The position numbers were made by a program, and so were the translations under genes. Shown here piece by piece: positions 1 to 5,221 of a DNA stretch of 5,221 bases; positions within the stretch are counted from its first letter, which is position 1; each line of letters starts with the position of its first letter. This DNA is from Kiritimatiellia bacterium. GTDB taxonomy: Bacteria > Verrucomicrobiota > Kiritimatiellia > RFP12 > UBA1067. Below the pieces are notes generated by a model. That model did no database searches, was not told the origin of the DNA, and saw only the letters and a program-made list of their open reading frames with translations. Location of the stretch: contig JAFUDL010000487.1 of the NCBI GenBank assembly GCA_017459225.1, positions 1 through 5,221 of the forward strand, written 5' to 3'.

Positions 1-1407
1 CTTCGCGAGATTGGCGCGAAGCTCGTCGAGACGGTCGACGTCCGGCGGCTCGTGCAGTCGCGCGAGAATCTTCACGCCGCGCGTCCAGAGCTCCGTGGCC
101 ACGGCCTCGTTAGCCGCCACCATGCACTCCTCCACCATCTGGTGAGACTCGTCGTATTCGCGCACCTCCACACCCGTCATCATTCCGTTCTTGTCGATCT
201 TGATCTCGGCCTCGGGCACCTCCATGTCGAGCGCTCCCGCGGCAAATCGGTTTCTGCGCAGCTGCTGGGCAAGCGCGTGGATGGCGAGAATCGTCTTGCG
301 CTCGCGCGGCTTCAGCTTCGGCGCGGGAATCGATGAAACGGCAGACGGAGCGCCTTTGACACCGCCTTCCGCACGCAGCAGATCCAGCACCTGCTCGTAT
401 GCGAAGCGCGCCTTCGAACGGATCACGCTCTTCGCGAACCTGCGCGAGATGCATTCGCCCTTGTCGTTGAAGGTGAGAAAGGCGCTGAAGGCGAGGCGGT
501 CCTCGTTGGGGACGAGCGAGCAGGCGCCGTTGGAGAGCTGCTCGGGGAGCATAGGCACCACCTTGTCGACGAGATACACCGAAGTAGAGCGGCGGTATGC
601 CTCGCGGTCTAGCGCGCCGCCTGGCGACACGTAGTGGGAGACGTCGGCGATGTGCACGCCGAGAACGCGGTTGCCCGCCTTGTCCGTCTCGAGCGACAGC
701 GCGTCGTCGTAGTCGCGTGCGGTCTCGGGGTCGCAAGTGAAGATGAACTTCCGGCGCAGGTCGAGGCGGCCGGACGGCACGGACGACGCGCGGCCCTCGG
801 TGCGAGGCAGCGCGCCCACGCGTTCGGCCTCCTCTATGACCGCTTCGGGGAACGCCTCGGGAAGGTCGTACTGCTTCATCACGGAGATCGTGTCGAGCGA
901 CGGATCGTCCGCCGGGCCTATCACGTCGGTGATCTCGCCTTCGGGCGCGAGGCGCGGATTGTCCCAGCGCACAAACCGCATCACCACGCGGTCTCCCTCA
1001 CGGGCGCCGTTCGCGCTCGGCACCAAGAACTCCTGGCGGTACGTGGGCGAGAGCGGCTGCACGCGCACGAAGCGTCCCGTCGACGCAACCGTGCCCACTA
1101 TCGCGCGCGGCGCGCGCTCGACGATTCTGATCACGCGCCCTTCCGGACCGTCCTTCTCCTTCACCGGGCGCACGGCGCGCCTGAAGCTCTTCCCGCCGCG
1201 CGAACCGCCCGGCGTCTTGAGCTTGATGGTCACGGTGTCGCCTGCGAGGGCCGTCGACAGGTCGTCGCGTGCAATCCACGTGGCCTCTCCAGTGTCGGGG
1301 TCAACGAGGAACCCCACGCCGCTGCGAGCCATGTGCAGCTCGCCCGTCATCGTTCCAGTCTCGCGCGGAGACTGCTGCCGTCTTAGTTTCTCTTTTCTCT
1401 TGTTCAT
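1..1407 (-). CDS. rnr: Ribonuclease R, N-terminal 469 residues (3' end outside window)
   Basis: RNase R is a processive 3'-5' exoribonuclease of the RNase II (RNB) family that degrades structured RNA, including faulty rRNA and mRNA from stalled ribosomes. Reading from ATG at 1407 the frame stays open to base 1. Seen in order: a short basic tail (residues 1-16), a first cold-shock-like OB domain (about 18-64, ending in a typical 'LAGDTV'), a second OB domain (about 88-160), then the start of the RNB catalytic domain. The metal-binding motif CDPETARDYDDA puts the acidic residues at D226, D232, D234 and D235, and Y278 lies 44 residues after D234, the spacing of the conserved active-site tyrosine in RNase II and RNase R. 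The block around 279-304 (PMLPEQLSNGACSL, then EDRLA) and EECMVAANEAVA (426-437) are also family signatures. The rest of RNB and the expected S1 domain lie beyond the left edge. The N-terminal helix-turn-helix domain of enterobacterial RNase R is absent. The start is supported by AAGGGA seven bases upstream. RNase II is the alternative, but the motifs read better as RNase R. Confidence 0.95.
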   Translation of the reverse strand, partial: MNKRKEKLRRQQSPRETGTMTGELHMARSGVGFLVDPDTGEATWIARDDLSTALAGDTVTIKLKTPGGSRGGKSFRRAVRPVKEKDGPEGRVIRIVERAPRAIVGTVASTGRFVRVQPLSPTYRQEFLVPSANGAREGDRVVMRFVRWDNPRLAPEGEITDVIGPADDPSLDTISVMKQYDLPEAFPEAVIEEAERVGALPRTEGRASSVPSGRLDLRRKFIFTCDPETARDYDDALSLETDKAGNRVLGVHIADVSHYVSPGGALDREAYRRSTSVYLVDKVVPMLPEQLSNGACSLVPNEDRLAFSAFLTFNDKGECISRRFAKSVIRSKARFAYEQVLDLLRAEGGVKGAPSAVSSIPAPKLKPRERKTILAIHALAQQLRRNRFAAGALDMEVPEAEIKIDKNGMMTGVEVREYDESHQMVEECMVAANEAVATELWTRGVKILARLHEPPDVDRLDELRANLAK

Positions 1408-1414
1408 GTCAAAT

Positions 1415-1420
1415 TCCCTT
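1415..1420 (-). promoter_or_regulatory. Ribosome-binding site of rnr
   Basis: The minus strand reads AAGGGA here, seven bases before the ATG at 1407. This supports that ATG as the rnr start. In-frame ATG codons further in (residues 20 and 26) fall at the first OB domain and would remove its first strand. Confidence 0.7.
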
Positions 1421-1456
1421 TCATTCCGTTCCGCCGCCCCTCCTCATCCTAGTCAA

Positions 1457-1486
1457 AGAAGGCGGGGCTGAATGGCCCCGCCTTCT
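1457..1486 (-). terminator. Intrinsic terminator downstream of secY
   Basis: A perfect 12-bp GC-rich inverted repeat (AGAAGGCGGGGC on both strands, arms 1457-1468 and 1475-1486) with a 6-base loop lies 35 bases past the secY stop. Read on the minus strand, the second arm runs into TTCTTTGACT, a short and imperfect U tract. On the plus strand no T tract follows, so the direction fits secY transcription. The stem is strong and the U tract weak, so termination may be incomplete and some transcripts could continue into rnr. Confidence 0.75.
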
Positions 1487-1521
1487 CCGCATGGCCGCAT
1501 TTGGCCTGGTCTGTTCAGGAC

Positions 1522-2907
1522 CTACGCGCCAGCGCGGCCGCGAAGCGAGCCGTGGCGCAGGAAGCCGTCGTACTTGCGCACGAGCAGGTGCGACTCCATG
1601 ATGCGCAGCGTGTCGAGCGCCACGCCCACGATAATCAGGAGCGAGGTGCCGCCGAAGAACGAGGCGATCACCCACGGCACCGCCATCCAGCCGCTGATGA
1701 CCTGGGGCAGGAGCGCAAGCACCATGAGTCCAGTGCCGCCGATGAGCGTGAGGCGCGTCATCACTGCGTCGAGATACTCGGCGGTGGCGCGGCCGGGACG
1801 ATACCCGGGCACGTACGAGCCGTCCTTCTTGAGGTTCTCGGAGATGTCCACAGCGTTGAACTGCGTGGCCACCCAGAAGAACGCGAAGAACATGATCACC
1901 ACTGCGTAGATCGTGAGGTGCAGCGCGCTTCCGGGATCGCCAAGGCTGTTGCCGAACGAACGCAGCGCGCCGAGGAATCCGGTGGACTCCGACGGAATCT
2001 TCCTGAGCAGCATCGCGGGGATCTGGAGAAGCGGCTGGGCGAAGATGATCGGCATGACGCCCGTGTAGTTCACGCGCAGCGGCATGTACGTCTGCTGCAT
2101 GCCGTAGCTGTTGCCGCCGGCCATAGAACGACGCGTGGCGTGGATCGGCACCTTGCGCACGCCCTGCACGAGCAGCACCGTGAACATCACAACTGCAAAG
2201 CCGAACGCGAGCAGGATCAGAAGCTCGACGGGGTTCTTCGTGGCCTGCATGCCGCCAAGGCCGAAGTAGCGCTCCCACGCGCTCACGATCGCCTTGGGAA
2301 GACGCGAGGCGATGTTGATCATGATGATGAGCGAGCCGCCGTTGCCGATGCCGAAGGTGGTGATCTGGTCGGCCACCCACATCACAAAGAGCGCGGCCGA
2401 GGTCATCCCTATCACCGTCATAAGCTGGAAGCCAATGCCTGGATTCGTCACGATCTGATCGGTGTGGAGACCGAGGCTCGCAGGATGCATGAGGCCCGTG
2501 GCGATGCTCCACGACTGCACCACGCAGATGGCTATCGTGAGGTAGCGCGTGATCTGGGCAATCTGCTGGCGGCCGCTCTCGCCCTCCTTCTTGAGCTTCT
2601 CAAGAGAGGGAATCACAGACGAAAGCAGCTGTATCACGATCTGCGCCGAGATGTACGGCCAGATCGAGAGCGTGCCGATCGCGCACTGCTCAAGGGCGCC
2701 GCCGGTGAAGACGTTCAGCCAGTCAACGATGTTGCCGCCCTCCGAACTCGCGTTGCGCAGAGCCTCCTGCAGCGCGTGCCAGTCCACGCCGGGCGTGGGA
2801 ATGAGCGACACCAGACGGCACACGGCCACAAGGCCGAGCGTGATCAGAATCTTCTTGCGAAGCTCTTTAATCTTGAAGGCATTTGAGAAGCCTTTGAACA
2901 TCGACAT
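1522..2907 (-). CDS. secY: Protein translocase subunit SecY
   Basis: SecY is the ten-helix inner-membrane channel of the Sec translocon; with SecE and SecG it passes unfolded proteins driven by SecA or the ribosome. The 461-residue length is slightly longer than the common 430-450. Visible features: first helix (about 17-36) ending in the family motif IPTPGVD with R31; the plug and second-helix region with FTGGALEQCAI (67-77) and PYISAQIVIQLL (84-95); EKLKKEGESGR (103-113) in the first cytoplasmic loop; GIGNGGSL (186-193) before helix 5; the C4 cytoplasmic loop QGVRKVPI (248-255) with its basic pair; the C5 loop ENLKKDGSYVPGYRPG (357-372), where R370 matches the arginine needed for SecA function in E. 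coli; and the C-terminal LLVRKYDGFL (441-450). All ten hydrophobic segments appear present, so it looks functional. It sits alone between a promoter and a terminator, not beside rplO, adk, map or infA. An accessory SecY2 is less likely because the canonical motifs are all kept. Confidence 0.97.
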   Translation of the reverse strand: MSMFKGFSNAFKIKELRKKILITLGLVAVCRLVSLIPTPGVDWHALQEALRNASSEGGNIVDWLNVFTGGALEQCAIGTLSIWPYISAQIVIQLLSSVIPSLEKLKKEGESGRQQIAQITRYLTIAICVVQSWSIATGLMHPASLGLHTDQIVTNPGIGFQLMTVIGMTSAALFVMWVADQITTFGIGNGGSLIIMINIASRLPKAIVSAWERYFGLGGMQATKNPVELLILLAFGFAVVMFTVLLVQGVRKVPIHATRRSMAGGNSYGMQQTYMPLRVNYTGVMPIIFAQPLLQIPAMLLRKIPSESTGFLGALRSFGNSLGDPGSALHLTIYAVVIMFFAFFWVATQFNAVDISENLKKDGSYVPGYRPGRATAEYLDAVMTRLTLIGGTGLMVLALLPQVISGWMAVPWVIASFFGGTSLLIIVGVALDTLRIMESHLLVRKYDGFLRHGSLRGRAGA

Positions 2908-2917
2908 GTCTTTGTAA

Positions 2918-2921
2918 CTCC
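2918..2921 (-). promoter_or_regulatory. Ribosome-binding site of secY
   Basis: GGAG on the minus strand lies 10 bases before the ATG at 2907 and 16 before a second in-frame ATG at 2901 (the protein begins M-S-M). The spacing favours the first ATG. No other purine-rich core in the A-rich leader is better placed. Confidence 0.6.
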
Positions 2922-2954
2922 AGTTGAATTTCTTTTTCTCTGTGTTGACTTGAT

Positions 2955-2984
2955 ATTATACCACAATCTTCCCTCTCCACGCAA
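2955..2984 (-). promoter_or_regulatory. Promoter of secY (sigma70-type, extended -10)
   Basis: On the minus strand, a perfect TATAAT (2960-2955) is preceded directly by TGG, giving the TGn extended -10 form. Eighteen bases upstream is TTGCGT (2984-2979), a partial -35 with only the TTG matching consensus. Transcription would begin near 2948, giving a leader of about 40 bases rich in A before secY. The AT-rich patch stands out from the GC-rich surroundings. A 12-bp dyad (ACGC-N4-GCGT, 2979-2990) covers the -35 element. The assignment rests on consensus match and position; no start site has been measured. Confidence 0.75.
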
Positions 2985-3030
2985 GGGCGTTTTGGCGGCA
3001 TGTTACAATATGCAATAGCGCAAGTCCGTA

Positions 3031-4149
3031 CTACTGCACGTAAACGCGCTCGACGCGGTTGCCGAGGGAGCAGATGATCTCGTAGGCGTGTGTGCCCTTC
3101 AGCGCGCCCCAGTCGTCGGGTGTGACCTGGAACTTGCCGGAACGGCCGAGGCAGACGACTTCATCACCTGGTTCGACGCCTGGAACATGCGAGACGTCCA
3201 CTGTGGTGTAGTCCATCGAGATGCGTCCGATCACAGGACACGGCACGCCGCCAATGAGCACATGGCCGCGGTTCGTAAGAGCAAGCGGAAGTCCGTCCGC
3301 ATATCCAGCCGAGATCGTTGCGACGCGAGTTGAACGGTTGAGGCACCAGGTGCGTCCATAACCAAGCGTGGTGCCTGGCGGAAGCGTGCGCACCTGCGCG
3401 ACGCGCGTCTTGAGGGTGAGCACGCTCTCTAGCTTGAGAGCGCGGCGTCCGTTGGGATCGAAGGAGCCGTGCAGGTTGATACCGGTGCGCACCTGCGTGA
3501 ACGGCGGACGCGCCGCGCGGGGAAAGTTGTTTATCGCGTCCGAGGCCGCGATGTGCACAACACGGAACGTGATTCCGCGGCGCTTGAGCTCCGATAGGAT
3601 CGAGCAGAAGAGGTCGATCTGGTCTTCCGTGAAGGCGTCCTCCGGATCGTACGCCATCGGGCAGTGCGAGAAGATGCCCTCGCAGTCGAGATTGGGGAGG
3701 CGCTTCACCGCGCACGCCACACGCACTGCGTCCTTCGCGAGAATGCCGAGGCGGCCCATGCCGGTGTCGAGCTTGAGGTGCACCTTGGCGACTTTCCCCA
3801 GACGGCGCGCGGCAGCGCTGACGAGGCGTGCGGTGGCGATGTCTATGACGGGAAGAGTGACGCCCGCAGCGACCATGGGCTCGATTTCGTCAGGCAACAC
3901 GGAAGAGAGAATCTGCACCGGCTTGCCGCGCCCCGCGAGCTGCAGCGCCTCGAAAGGCTCGGCAACTCCGAATCCCGCGCAATCGGTGGAGGCAAGCGCC
4001 TTCGCGTACGGATCTACGCCGAGACCGTAGGCGTTCGCCTTCATGACGCACAGCACCTTGGCGGGCTTGACGGCGGCGGCAATGCGGCGATAGTTGGCGC
4101 GCAGGGTGCCGATGTCGATCTCCACCCACACTCTTCTTCTGAGGTCCAT
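3031..4149 (-). CDS. alr: Alanine racemase (PLP-dependent)
   Basis: Alanine racemase interconverts L- and D-alanine in the cytoplasm and supplies D-Ala for peptidoglycan. The 372-residue length is normal for the fold-III (N-terminal TIM barrel plus C-terminal beta domain) family. Visible residues: K37 in VMKANAYGLG, which forms the Schiff base with PLP, with Y41 beside it; LKLDTGMGRLG (125-135), including K126 and R133 of the substrate region; SH (161-162) in the EGIFSH strand; R221 in VRTGINLHG, the arginine facing the PLP ring nitrogen; the catalytic tyrosine Y283 in AGYADGLPL; GRISMDYTTVDV (308-319) with M312; and the closing CSLGNRVERVYV. The usual 'RPGIALYG' segment reads RTGINLHG, a mild divergence. 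Its ATG follows the aroB stop after one base and its Shine-Dalgarno lies inside aroB, so the two are very probably co-transcribed and translationally coupled. No strong hairpin terminator follows the stop. Confidence 0.96.
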   Translation of the reverse strand: MDLRRRVWVEIDIGTLRANYRRIAAAVKPAKVLCVMKANAYGLGVDPYAKALASTDCAGFGVAEPFEALQLAGRGKPVQILSSVLPDEIEPMVAAGVTLPVIDIATARLVSAAARRLGKVAKVHLKLDTGMGRLGILAKDAVRVACAVKRLPNLDCEGIFSHCPMAYDPEDAFTEDQIDLFCSILSELKRRGITFRVVHIAASDAINNFPRAARPPFTQVRTGINLHGSFDPNGRRALKLESVLTLKTRVAQVRTLPPGTTLGYGRTWCLNRSTRVATISAGYADGLPLALTNRGHVLIGGVPCPVIGRISMDYTTVDVSHVPGVEPGDEVVCLGRSGKFQVTPDDWGALKGTHAYEIICSLGNRVERVYVQ

Positions 4150-4150
4150 G

Positions 4151-5221
<1,071 letters not shown>

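Noticed and set aside
1101..1120. Alternating GC run with near-palindromic GCGCGC arms
   Set aside because: It encodes ordinary RNase R residues (ERAPRAI); GC-rich arginine and alanine codons explain it.
1451..1456. TTGACT on the minus strand as the -35 of an rnr promoter
   Set aside because: The hexamer 17 bases downstream is CGGAAC and nothing resembling TATAAT occurs before the start codon. TAGGAT beside it lacks any -35.
634..1471. Plus-strand open frames of about 245-250 codons opposite rnr
   Set aside because: Low-complexity Arg/Ala/Ser-rich translations without motifs, opposite a clear RNase R frame.
1501..2886. Plus-strand open frame of 461 codons, the same length as secY, lying antisense to it
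   Set aside because: Its product is dominated by His, Arg, Glu and Ala with no recognisable domain, as expected from reading a GC-rich gene backwards. SecY on the other strand is unmistakable. The equal length is coincidence.
3004..3009. TACAAT preceded by TGT on the plus strand, a possible promoter reading antisense into alr
   Set aside because: No -35 at a usable distance (the hexamer 17 bases upstream is CAAGGG) and no gene for it to serve.
2998..3013. GCAT-N8-ATGC dyad after alr as a terminator or operator
   Set aside because: Four-base arms with an eight-base loop and no T tract; not distinguishable from chance.

Overview
The window looks like ordinary chromosomal DNA from a GC-rich bacterium. 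It carries four housekeeping genes, all read on the minus strand, so transcription runs from the right edge to the left: aroB (5' end cut off by the window), alr, secY (complete) and rnr (3' end cut off). The SecY sequence, the Shine-Dalgarno-led starts and the presence of alanine racemase are those of a typical peptidoglycan-making bacterium. The style of SecY and of the RNase R N-terminus reminds me of the PVC group (Verrucomicrobiota, Kiritimatiellota, Lentisphaerota), but this is an impression and not a demonstrated placement.

Layout from right to left. (1) 5221-4151 is 3-dehydroquinate synthase (AroB), open to the window edge. Its stop codon is followed after one base by the start of alr. 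(2) 4149-3031 is alanine racemase. Its ribosome-binding site lies inside the last codons of aroB, so the two genes form a tightly coupled pair joining aromatic precursor synthesis and D-alanine supply for the cell wall. (3) 3030-2908 is an AT-rich gap with a clear minus-strand promoter (perfect TATAAT with a TGn extension) aimed at secY. (4) 2907-1522 is SecY, the channel subunit of the general protein translocase. (5) 1521-1408 holds a strong 12-bp hairpin that looks like an intrinsic terminator for secY. (6) 1407-1 is the first 469 codons of RNase R, a processive 3'-5' exoribonuclease.

The most noteworthy point is gene order. secY appears as a self-contained unit with its own promoter and terminator, between alr and rnr, and not inside the ribosomal protein (spc-type) operon where it is usually found. 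I see no mobile element, CRISPR array, tRNA or rRNA, toxin-antitoxin pair or defence system. I do not think the window holds a novel system. Nearly all of it is coding, and no stretch over 300 bases lacks a gene.
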